Origin: Angelakisella sp. | GTDB lineage: Bacteria; Bacillota; Clostridia; Oscillospirales; Ruminococcaceae | NCBI GenBank assembly: GCA_020024515.1 | Contig: JAHHTR010000141.1 | Span: 1-5,161 of the forward strand | DNA: 5,161 bases | Reading direction: 5' to 3' | Shown here: one piece after another, positions 1-5,111 of the stretch | How the letters are laid out: each line of letters opens with the position of its first letter | How positions within the stretch are numbered: position 1 is the stretch's first letter | The notes under the pieces: model-generated | The model's database searches: none | Told to the model about the DNA's origin: nothing | What the model saw: the letters and a program-made list of their open reading frames with translations, nothing else | Made by a program: the position numbers and the translations under genes

Positions 1-140
1 CCAATATCATAATTATTTTAACTTTTCTTATGCAAAATGTCAAGTAAAATAACAAAAATTTCCTGTTTTTTGTTTTTTATGCAAGGTGATAGAGATATTT
101 TAAACTAATAAAAAAAAATTAATTTTTTTTAAAAATCATC
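1..140. other. AT-rich non-coding region upstream of the sortase promoter
   Basis: No reading frame of useful length is visible on either strand. The stretch is almost entirely A/T and includes a perfect but low-complexity palindrome at 111-130 (eight A, TTAA, eight T). The octamer TTATGCAA occurs twice (28-35 and 77-84). The A and T tracts lie directly upstream of the -35 box at 141, so they could act as an UP-like element that helps RNA polymerase bind; this is inference. The 3' end of an upstream gene may lie outside the window. Confidence 0.5.
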
Positions 141-170
141 TTGATTATATGTATGAATTTTTTGTATAAT
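141..170 (+). promoter_or_regulatory. Sigma-A-type promoter for the sortase gene
   Basis: A -35 box TTGATT (141-146) and a perfect -10 box TATAAT (165-170) are separated by 18 bases. Transcription would begin near 177, leaving a leader of about 115 bases before the sortase ATG. The match is to the general bacterial housekeeping consensus. Because the region is so AT-rich a chance -10 is possible, but both boxes together at this spacing are convincing. Confidence 0.6.
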
Positions 171-197
171 AATGATGTATATATTTTTGTTAAAATC

Positions 198-253
198 TTT
201 ATAGAATTAATCCCTCTATACAATACATAACAATACATAATTAATTCTATAAA
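198..253 (+). repeat. 14-bp inverted repeat in the sortase leader with a tandem decamer in its loop
   Basis: TTTATAGAATTAAT (198-211) is perfectly complementary to ATTAATTCTATAAA (240-253). The 28-base loop contains CAATACATAA, which occurs twice in tandem (221-230 and 231-240; its last base overlaps the 3' arm). The structure sits between the predicted transcription start (about 177) and the ribosome binding site (about 272-277). It could be an mRNA stem-loop affecting stability or translation, or a DNA operator. No T-run follows, so it is not a typical terminator. Confidence 0.6.
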
Positions 254-271
254 CCATAAAAATTTTTTAAA

Positions 272-277
272 AGGGAG
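272..277 (+). promoter_or_regulatory. Ribosome binding site deciding the sortase start
   Basis: The purine-rich AGGGAG lies 3 bases before a TTG (281) and 15 bases before an in-frame ATG (293). Neither spacing is ideal. The other genes in this window also have rather long gaps between Shine-Dalgarno sequence and start (8 to 12 bases), and ATG is the stronger start codon, so I prefer 293. A TTG start would add only four residues (MIHI). Confidence 0.5.
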
Positions 278-292
278 TTTTTGATACATATA

Positions 293-1345
293 ATGAAACA
301 GTCAAAAGGAATAATAATAGCAAGTATATTACTTATAAGTGCGGCTATTGGCACATCTATTTTTTTGGGATATAATTATTATGCAAAAAATAATATTACG
401 GAAGAACAACCCACAAATCCTGATAAAAGCGATATTGAAGTTTTAGCCGCTATCGAATCTCAAAATAACGAAGCTTTTGAACTTGTGTATAATGAAAAAA
501 ATACTTTGAGCATAAATAACGCCTCTATCATAAGTTTTTTGCAGTCGCAAGAAAATGAAATTAAAAACAAAAAAAGCAAAGAGGAAGCAAATGCAAAAAA
601 CAACACAAACAACAATCAAGCAAATACAAATACTTCCACATTCGGAAAATTCCAAGAAAGTGCTTACGGATATTCCGGACAAGATAAAATCTCATATTGG
701 AAAAGTATAAATCCTGATGTATTTGCTTATTTACGCATACCCGGTACAAATATCAGCCACCCTGTTGTACAAAACACATCGGATATAAATTACTATTTGC
801 ACAGAAATATTTACGGTCAATATGATACTATGGGTGTGCTATGGACAAATACCGATACACGTAGCGGAGGCACAAGCAGCGATATGTCGGATAATACTGT
901 AATATATGGTCATAACTGGACAAATTATGGTTCACAGCCATATATAACACGTGCAAGTGACAAAATGTTTGGACAACTTACAAGTTACCACTATGAAAAT
1001 ATGTGTCGCAGCTATCCATATTTCTATTATTCAACACCTTACGAAGAAATGACATTTAAGATATTCGCTGTTTTCTATACAGAGCTTGCTTTTGATTATA
1101 TCAGAACTGACGGAAATAATGATGCAATCATAAGAGAAGCACTCAGAAGAAGCAGACATAACTTCAATGTTGATGTAAATGGAAATGATAAAATAATTAC
1201 ACTCTCAACATGTACACGCGCATACGGTAAAACAGAAAATCAACGTTTTGTTGTTATGGGAAGACTACTTAGACCGGGTGAAAAAATTGAACCTGTTGAG
1301 GTAAACTATAACCCAAATCATCAACAACCAAATGTATGGGGTTAA
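293..1345 (+). CDS. Class B sortase (membrane-anchored cysteine transpeptidase)
   Basis: The product has 350 residues from the ATG at 293. A short basic start (MKQSK) is followed by a hydrophobic segment at about residues 6-27, which fits an uncleaved signal anchor with the enzyme outside the cell. Residues 40-90 are polar and partly helical, and about 91-117 form an Asn/Lys/Thr-rich flexible linker. The catalytic domain begins near 130 (YWKSINPDVFAYLRIPGT). All three sortase catalytic residues are visible: His207 in VIYGHNW, Cys307 in TLSTC and Arg318 in ENQRFVVMGRLL. The MFGQL after the His motif and the helical insert before the Cys motif favour class B. Sortases cleave a C-terminal sorting motif on secreted proteins and join them to cell-wall peptidoglycan. 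No substrate protein or NEAT-type haem gene is in the window, so the target is unknown. The gene has its own promoter and terminator. The family call is secure; the srtB symbol is withheld because the substrate is unknown. Confidence 0.9.
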   Translation: MKQSKGIIIASILLISAAIGTSIFLGYNYYAKNNITEEQPTNPDKSDIEVLAAIESQNNEAFELVYNEKNTLSINNASIISFLQSQENEIKNKKSKEEANAKNNTNNNQANTNTSTFGKFQESAYGYSGQDKISYWKSINPDVFAYLRIPGTNISHPVVQNTSDINYYLHRNIYGQYDTMGVLWTNTDTRSGGTSSDMSDNTVIYGHNWTNYGSQPYITRASDKMFGQLTSYHYENMCRSYPYFYYSTPYEEMTFKIFAVFYTELAFDYIRTDGNNDAIIREALRRSRHNFNVDVNGNDKIITLSTCTRAYGKTENQRFVVMGRLLRPGEKIEPVEVNYNPNHQQPNVWG

Positions 1346-1373
1346 TCTCCAAAAATAAAATATTGTAAGAAAA

Positions 1374-1427
1374 AAGCCTTTTTGTGTATTCAAATTTATA
1401 TTTTTTGTAAAATATACAAAAAGGCTT
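1374..1427 (+). terminator. Terminator hairpin after the sortase gene
   Basis: AAGCCTTTTTGTGTATT (1374-1390) pairs over 17 bp, with one G-U, with AATATACAAAAAGGCTT (1411-1427) around a 20-base A/T loop. The hairpin begins 28 bases after the sortase stop. The trailing tract (GAAATTTTATATTTG) is T-rich but interrupted. A-runs precede the 5' arm, so termination on the opposite strand is also possible. The -35 box of the SRP RNA promoter overlaps the last two bases of the stem. Confidence 0.7.
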
Positions 1428-1454
1428 GAAATTTTATATTTGTTGTTGTATAAT
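1426..1454 (+). promoter_or_regulatory. Strong sigma-A-type promoter of the SRP RNA gene
   Basis: TTGAAA (1426-1431), a 17-base spacer and a perfect TATAAT (1449-1454) form a near-consensus housekeeping promoter, as expected for an abundant stable RNA. The start point would be near G1461, a few bases before the first base of the closing helix (1467), leaving a short 5' extension that may be trimmed. It is also the best visible promoter for dnaX and the genes behind it if the SRP terminator is leaky. Confidence 0.8.
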
Positions 1455-1466
1455 AAATTGGTACAA

Positions 1467-1629
1467 GGGTAGATAATGACTTGTGCTTATTATCATGCGA
1501 ATATTGGGTCCTGTGCAACACTGTGCAGTGAACCATGTCAGGCGGGGGACCGAGCAGCATTAAGCTGTTACGTGTGTGTGCCGCAGCCAACCTAATATTC
1601 GTGTGATAATGTGCATACGTTGTCTATCC
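1467..1629 (+). ncRNA. ffs: Signal recognition particle RNA (4.5S/scRNA type, Alu-less but elongated)
   Basis: This is the RNA scaffold of the signal recognition particle, which binds Ffh and targets membrane and secreted proteins co-translationally. The Ffh-binding domain is plain. GTCAGG (1537-1542) and AGCAGC (1553-1558) flank a CGG/CCG stem with a GGGA tetraloop (1546-1549), followed by ATTAAG and TGTGCCGCAG as in the Bacillus scRNA. Long outer helices close it: 1467-1478 with 1618-1629, 1482-1486 with 1613-1617, 1489-1505 with 1594-1610 (17 bp including two G-U pairs), and a short continuation to about 1513/1584. The mature length is about 163 bases, longer than E. coli 4.5S RNA and shorter than the Bacillus scRNA. 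I find no Alu-domain hairpins at the 5' end. The position directly upstream of dnaX matches the Bacillus scr-dnaX order. The symbol follows bacterial convention; scr would be equally valid. Confidence 0.92.
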
Positions 1630-1636
1630 TTTTTTT
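1618..1636 (+). terminator. T-run terminator using the SRP RNA closing helix
   Basis: The 3' arm of the outermost SRP helix (1618-1629, ending in CTATCC) is followed immediately by seven T (1630-1636). This is the layout of an intrinsic terminator in which the RNA's own closing stem acts as the hairpin. Its two arms are about 140 bases apart, so efficiency may be incomplete. No convincing separate promoter is seen between here and dnaX, which suggests that some transcription reads through into dnaX. Confidence 0.55.
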
Positions 1637-1682
1637 AAATAGTATGGTAATATAAATTTTAAAAGGGGGGTTATTTTTTTAT

Positions 1683-3314
1683 ATGTATCAAGCACTTTAC
1701 AGAAAATATCGCCCTATGTCTTTTGATGATGTTGTTGGACAACAGCACATTACACAAACCTTACGCAATGAAATAATTGCAAATAAACCTTCGCACGCAT
1801 ATTTACTTATGGGTAGCCGTGGTACAGGTAAAACAACCTGTGCAAAGCTTATTGCAAAAGCCGTAAACTGTTTAAATCCGAAAAACGGCAGTCCATGTGG
1901 TGAATGTGATATGTGTAGAGGTATAGACAGCGGTTCTATTATGGACATATTAGAAATAGATGCTGCAAGTAATAACGGTGTAGATAATATTCGTGATTTG
2001 CGTGAGGAGGCAAATTTTTTGCCAACTGTTGCAAAATATCGTGTCTATATAATTGACGAGGCACACATGCTTTCTACCGGCGCGGTTAATGCTCTGCTTA
2101 AAATAATGGAAGAACCGCCCGAACACGTTATATTCATACTCGCCACAACCGAAATACACAAAATGCCGGCAACTATACAATCCCGTTGTCAAAGATTTGA
2201 CTTTAAACGTATTGGTGTTGATGATATGTCAGCACGTTTACAGGAAATTTGCGACAGAGAAAATATCAGTGTGGAAAAAGAAGCACTGGTTATGATATCA
2301 CGACTTGCCGAAGGTGGTATGCGTGACGCTATTTCACTGCTCGACCTTTGTGCGGCACACTCAAAAGAAATTACCGTAATGTCTGTTCAACAGGCTGCGG
2401 GACTGGTGGCACAGGACTATTTATTTGATATAACAAATGCTATTATTAAGGGTGATGTTACACCTCTTTATGATATAATATCAAATGTCAATGGTGTTTC
2501 GGTTGAGTATGACAGACTTTGCCAGCAACTAATTACACATTACAGAAATTTAATGGTTGTTTCAACTGTACAAAAACCTGAAAATATGATAATATGTTCA
2601 TCGGATACGTTAAGTAGGTATCAAGAGCAAGCCAAAAGATACAGTGTTGCGAAAATTTTATACGGCATATCAGTTTTGCAAGAATGTGCCGCAAATATGA
2701 CAAAATCTTCATCAAGACGTTTTGAGCTTGAAATGGCACTTATTAAGATGTGCGACACAGGATTATCAGCATCAAACGAAAGTTTACTTGCAAGAATAGA
2801 GTATCTTGAAGGAAAACTTAATTATATTATGGCAAACGGTGTAACAGTGAGTGAAAATAAAGAAACTTCCTCTACCGATACACCACAAACTATGCAAGAT
2901 AAACCTATAAAAACAGAACATATTATAAATACAACGGAAATTGCAACTCCAAAAATTATTGAACCAAAAAAAGAGGAACTACCGACAGTTCCAATGGAAA
3001 ATTGGCAAGAAGTTTTGGAAAGACTTAAAATTTTGAATAACGCACTTCGCGGAGTACTTTTAAACTCATCAGCATATATACGTGGCAAGCACGTCCTTAT
3101 TGACTGTGACAACCCAATTTTCATAGATATGGTTAAAACAAACGAAGTTACAAAAAATACTTTGAAACAGGCAATAATGGAAGTAACAGGTCGAAAGTAT
3201 GCCATTGGACCATATAACAAACCAAAACCCGTTAGTATCGGCAATACTACAAGTAAATTAGAAGAAATACTTGCTATTGCTAATGAAAACGGTGTAGATA
3301 TAAAAGAAATATAG
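1683..3314 (+). CDS. dnaX: DNA polymerase III subunit tau (and possibly gamma), clamp loader ATPase
   Basis: The product has 543 residues, close to the B. subtilis protein. It forms the ATP-driven motor of the clamp loader, which opens the beta clamp and loads it on primed DNA; its C-terminal tail links the loader to the replicative polymerase. The start MYQALYRKYRP is typical of the family. Visible motifs are Walker A GSRGTGKT (44-51), a zinc module with Cys63, Cys72, Cys75 and Cys78, Walker B IIDEAH (123-128), sensor 1 ILATTE (152-157), the SRC arginine finger (Arg168) and sensor 2 GGMRDA (Arg214). The collar domain follows to about 360. A polar linker covers about 385-435, and a folded C-terminal tau-type domain about 436-543. 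The Shine-Dalgarno run of six G (1665-1670) is 12 bases before the ATG. An A7 run plus hairpin in the linker may allow a shorter gamma-like product. It is followed after 24 bases by ebfC, as in B. subtilis. Confidence 0.97.
   Translation: MYQALYRKYRPMSFDDVVGQQHITQTLRNEIIANKPSHAYLLMGSRGTGKTTCAKLIAKAVNCLNPKNGSPCGECDMCRGIDSGSIMDILEIDAASNNGVDNIRDLREEANFLPTVAKYRVYIIDEAHMLSTGAVNALLKIMEEPPEHVIFILATTEIHKMPATIQSRCQRFDFKRIGVDDMSARLQEICDRENISVEKEALVMISRLAEGGMRDAISLLDLCAAHSKEITVMSVQQAAGLVAQDYLFDITNAIIKGDVTPLYDIISNVNGVSVEYDRLCQQLITHYRNLMVVSTVQKPENMIICSSDTLSRYQEQAKRYSVAKILYGISVLQECAANMTKSSSRRFELEMALIKMCDTGLSASNESLLARIEYLEGKLNYIMANGVTVSENKETSSTDTPQTMQDKPIKTEHIINTTEIATPKIIEPKKEELPTVPMENWQEVLERLKILNNALRGVLLNSSAYIRGKHVLIDCDNPIFIDMVKTNEVTKNTLKQAIMEVTGRKYAIGPYNKPKPVSIGNTTSKLEEILAIANENGVDIKEI
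2966..2992 (+). other. Candidate -1 frameshift element in dnaX (A7 slippery run plus hairpin)
   Basis: Seven A at 2966-2972 are read in frame as CC-A AAA AAA, so they fit the X-XXY-YYZ slippery pattern. Two bases later a perfect 6-bp hairpin follows: GGAACT (2975-2980), loop ACCGAC, AGTTCC (2987-2992). A -1 slip after Lys430 would add 18 residues and stop at TAA 3026-3028, giving a protein of 448 residues without the C-terminal tau domain. E. coli dnaX makes gamma in this way, and Thermus does so by slippage on an A-run. No upstream Shine-Dalgarno-like stimulator is visible, and the spacer is shorter than in E. coli. Confidence 0.4.
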
Positions 3315-3338
3315 ATAAAAAAGGAAGGTATTTTAATA

Positions 3339-3686
3339 ATGAGAGCAAGATTACCACAAGGAATGGGCGGCGGTATGGGCAATATGAACCAAATGATAAA
3401 GCAAGCTCAAAAAATGCAAGATGAAATGACAAAAGTACAAGAAGAACTTGCAGTAAAAGAATATAAAGCCACAGCAGGCGGCGGTATGGTAGAGGCTACT
3501 GTAAACGGTAAAAGACAAGTAGTGGCACTAAACATTAAACCGGAAGTAATTGATCCGGAAGATGCAGAAATTTTGCAAGATATGATTATCGGTGCTGTTA
3601 ATGAAGCTATTAAACTTGCCGAAGAAGATAATGAGGCACGTATGAGCTCAATTACAGGTGGTCTTAATATTCCCGGACTAATGTAA
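3339..3686 (+). CDS. ebfC: YbaB/EbfC family nucleoid-associated protein
   Basis: The product has 115 residues, close to the usual 100-110 of the family. Members are small dimeric DNA-binding proteins that coat the nucleoid. The gene is known in B. subtilis as yaaK and in E. coli as ybaB, in both cases between dnaX and recR. Here a Gly/Met-rich start (LPQGMGGGMGNMNQM) leads into a charged helix at about 16-40 (KQAQKMQDEMTKVQEELA). A beta region follows with the family hallmark GGGMVEATVNGKRQVVALNI (47-66). A C-terminal helix (77-101) and the conserved tail ITGGLNIPGLM complete it. An alternative start at a later Met is possible because the Met-rich N-terminus has several, but AAGGAAGG (3321-3328), 10 bases before 3339, supports the first. 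The gene lies 24 bases after dnaX, in the same transcript. The molecular role of the family beyond DNA binding is not well settled. Confidence 0.95.
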   Translation: MRARLPQGMGGGMGNMNQMIKQAQKMQDEMTKVQEELAVKEYKATAGGGMVEATVNGKRQVVALNIKPEVIDPEDAEILQDMIIGAVNEAIKLAEEDNEARMSSITGGLNIPGLM

Positions 3687-3719
3687 TTATAATTAAAACA
3701 TATTTTGTTTATTATCAAA

Positions 3720-3744
3720 GGGCGGCCCGACGGTCGCCTATAAT
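3720..3744 (+). promoter_or_regulatory. GC-rich hairpin followed by TATAAT between ebfC and recR
   Basis: GGCGGCC (3721-3727), loop CGAC, GGTCGCC (3732-3738) forms a 7-bp stem with one G-U; G3720 and T3739 can add another. It stands out as an island of G/C in AT-rich DNA. No T-run follows. Instead TATAAT (3739-3744) abuts the stem, but no good -35 box lies at 16-18 bases. It could be an mRNA processing or stability element within the operon, or a small dispersed repeat. Its role is unknown. Confidence 0.4.
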
Positions 3745-3767
3745 AATATTAAAAGGTGAAAAAAATA

Positions 3768-4364
3768 ATGGATATTGCACTACCACTAACAAAATTAATA
3801 GAGCAATTTGCAAGATTCCCGGGAGTTGGCAAAAAATCTGCACAAAGACTCGCTTTTTATATTTTGGACTTGCCCGATGAAAAAGTAAAAGAACTCGCAA
3901 AAGTTATATTAGAGGCGAAAAGTTCAATCCACAGATGTAAAATTTGCGGAAATCTTACCGATAGTGAAAGCTGTACAGTATGCGGCAATAAAGACAGAGA
4001 TTTCGGAACAATATGTGTTGTGGAAGACCCACGAGACATAATAGCATTTGAACGCACAAAAGAATATAACGGTGTGTACCATGTACTGCATGGACTACTG
4101 TCTCCGCTTGACGGAATAGGTCCTGATAAGCTGACAGTCAAAGAACTATTGACACGTATTTCCACAGGCACTGTAAACGAAGTTATTATGGCTACAAATC
4201 CCACTGTTGAGGGAGAAGCTACTGCAATATATATTTCAAATTTACTGAAACCTTTGGGTGTAAAAGTTACACGACTTGCCTATGGTATACCTGTCGGTGG
4301 AAACTTAGAATATGCCGACGAAATAACACTGCTACGTGCACTGGACGGAAGAAGCGAACTGTAA
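3768..4364 (+). CDS. recR: Recombination mediator protein RecR
   Basis: The product has 198 residues from ATG 3768, equal to B. subtilis RecR. RecR works with RecO (and RecF) to load RecA on single-stranded DNA at gaps and stalled forks. Domains in order are a helix-hairpin-helix around LTKLIEQFARFPGVGKKSAQ (7-26), a four-cysteine zinc finger (Cys57, Cys60, Cys69, Cys72), and a Toprim domain with VVEDPRD (84-90) and TNPTVEGEATA (143-152). The C-terminal segment GIPVGGNLEYADEITLLRAL (173-192) is typical. An in-frame GTG at 3756 would add four residues (MKKI), but it overlaps the Shine-Dalgarno AAAGGTGA (3752-3759). That sequence sits 8 bases before the ATG, so the ATG is chosen. The gene lies 81 bases after ebfC, separated by a GC-rich hairpin. 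The order dnaX-ebfC-recR is widely conserved. Confidence 0.96.
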   Translation: MDIALPLTKLIEQFARFPGVGKKSAQRLAFYILDLPDEKVKELAKVILEAKSSIHRCKICGNLTDSESCTVCGNKDRDFGTICVVEDPRDIIAFERTKEYNGVYHVLHGLLSPLDGIGPDKLTVKELLTRISTGTVNEVIMATNPTVEGEATAIYISNLLKPLGVKVTRLAYGIPVGGNLEYADEITLLRALDGRSEL

Positions 4365-4418
4365 TAATAAAAATATGCGTATAGGTTTGTGAATTTATAA
4401 AGAAGAGGTTATTAATTT

Positions 4419-4883
4419 ATGGGAAAAGACAGTATAAAACAAATTAGCTATAACCGAAGTGTACGACACGATTATTTTGTAGATGAGACACTAGAAGTAG
4501 GTATAGAGCTTTTTGGTACAGAAGTAAAAAGTATACGTGCGGGACATACACATTTGCGTGATGCTTGGTGCGACTTTATCGGTGGAGAATTGTTTGTTAA
4601 GCAAATGCACATCAGCCCATACGAGCAAGGTAATATTTTTAACAGAGACCCACTGCGTGTACGCAAATTATTACTTCATAAGCGAGAGATAACACGACTA
4701 TATGGACTTGTAAAACAAAAAGGGGTTACAATTATTCCTATACAAGTGTACTTTAAAGGAAACAAAGTTAAACTTGAAGTAGGTATTTGCAGAGGTAAAA
4801 AGCTGTATGATAAACGTGACGATATGGCTAAACGTGATGCAAAACGTGATATTGAAAGAGCTTTAAAAGAACGTAACAGATAA
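4419..4883 (+). CDS. smpB: SsrA-binding protein SmpB (trans-translation)
   Basis: The product has 154 residues, within the usual 150-160. SmpB binds tmRNA (SsrA) and carries it into ribosomes stalled on broken mRNA, so the nascent chain is tagged for degradation and the ribosome is released. Family motifs are NRSVRHDYF (12-20), the tmRNA-binding GIELFGTEVKSIRAG (28-42), HISPYEQGN (64-72), DPLRVRKLLLHKREI (77-91) and VGICRGKKLYDKR (121-133). The basic C-terminal tail KRDAKRDIERALKER (138-152) inserts into the empty mRNA channel. AGAAGAGG (4401-4408) lies 10 bases before the ATG. It follows recR by 54 bases with no clear terminator or promoter between, so it is probably the last gene of the transcript. 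In B. subtilis smpB lies elsewhere, near rnr and ssrA; no ssrA is visible in this window. Confidence 0.96.
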   Translation: MGKDSIKQISYNRSVRHDYFVDETLEVGIELFGTEVKSIRAGHTHLRDAWCDFIGGELFVKQMHISPYEQGNIFNRDPLRVRKLLLHKREITRLYGLVKQKGVTIIPIQVYFKGNKVKLEVGICRGKKLYDKRDDMAKRDAKRDIERALKERNR

Positions 4884-4914
4884 TATAAAAAATTTGTCTT
4901 AAAATAATAAACAA

Positions 4915-4931
4915 GTCCATTAAAAATGGAC
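4915..4931 (+). repeat. 7-bp hairpin after smpB, near a possible IS left end
   Basis: GTCCATT (4915-4921) pairs perfectly with AATGGAC (4925-4931) around an AAA loop, 31 bases after the smpB stop. It is followed by ATAGAAAAAAG, not a T-run, so it is a poor intrinsic terminator on the + strand. IS3-family ends usually begin with TG, and TGGACATAG starts at 4927 and TGTCTT at 4895. Either could mark the left end of the element that follows, but without the right end this cannot be decided. Confidence 0.4.
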
Positions 4932-4944
4932 ATAGAAAAAAGAA

Positions 4945-4988
4945 CCCCATATGGTAGAATAAAATAAACTACCATATGGGGAATTTTT
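4945..4988 (+). terminator. 13-bp perfect hairpin with T5, ending at the transposase start codon
   Basis: CCCCATATGGTAG (4945-4957) pairs perfectly with CTACCATATGGGG (4969-4981) around an 11-base A/T loop, then AATTTTT (4982-4988) leads straight into the ATG of the transposase remnant. It has the form of an intrinsic terminator and could end the smpB transcript. Its 3' arm also contains GGGG, 7 bases before that ATG and the only visible ribosome binding site for it. The stem would hide that site in read-through mRNA, a known way for insertion sequences to limit transposase synthesis. Confidence 0.6.
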
Positions 4989-5111
4989 ATGCCAAGAGGA
5001 CATATACAAGAATATGAAAAAGAAATTATGGAAATGAAATCATAAGGAGCAACAAAGAGAGAAATATCGGAAAAATTTGGATTTAGTTATGAACAAGTAC
5101 AGTATCAGTGA
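4989..5111 (+). pseudogene. Broken IS3-family orfA (transposase helix-turn-helix protein)
   Basis: Translation from ATG 4989 gives MPRGHIQEYEKEIMEMKS, then TAA (5043-5045). It continues in the same frame as GATKREISEKFGFSYEQV before another stop (TGA 5109-5111). The helix-turn-helix segment ATKREISEKFGFS is typical of the N-terminus of IS3-family orfA products, which normally have about 90-100 residues. Here the gene has a premature stop at codon 19, perhaps from a one-base change of a Lys, Gln or Glu codon. It also lacks everything after about residue 37, including the leucine-zipper region. Orf-B-like sequence follows at once in the +1 frame, where an intact IS3 element would have it in the -1 frame. 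The element is therefore a decayed remnant that makes no functional product. The subgroup cannot be assigned. Confidence 0.7.

Noticed and set aside
111..130. A8-TTAA-T8 palindrome as a terminator of an upstream gene
   Set aside because: It contains only A and T, so the stem would be weak, and no gene is seen just upstream. An UP-like tract is at least as likely.
221..240. Tandem CAATACATAA copies as a CRISPR or minisatellite
   Set aside because: There are only two adjacent decamers with no spacers, so they are treated as part of the leader hairpin.
443..749. Two minus-strand open frames inside the sortase gene, rich in Cys, Phe and Leu
   Set aside because: They are shadows of the low-complexity Asn/Lys linker read backwards, without a ribosome binding site or family motif.
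1396..1590. 64-residue minus-strand open frame over the SRP RNA gene
   Set aside because: The region is explained by the SRP RNA and its promoter. Base-paired structure and family motifs account for the sequence, and the peptide is unrecognisable.
2822..3382. 186-residue open frame on the minus strand across the dnaX/ebfC junction
   Set aside because: It is antisense to two well-supported genes and shows no recognisable domain. Its Ser/Ile/Phe-rich content is what the reverse complement of an AT-rich gene gives.
3756..3767. GTG at 3756 as the recR start
   Set aside because: It overlaps the Shine-Dalgarno AAAGGTGA. The ATG at 3768 gives the family length of 198 residues.
3857..4204. 115-residue minus-strand open frame inside recR
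   Set aside because: It lies wholly antisense to a complete RecR with all motifs, so it is a shadow frame.
4884..4988. tmRNA (ssrA) gene directly after smpB
   Set aside because: There is no tRNA-Ala-like acceptor end, T-loop or tag-peptide reading frame here, only two hairpins and A/T sequence.
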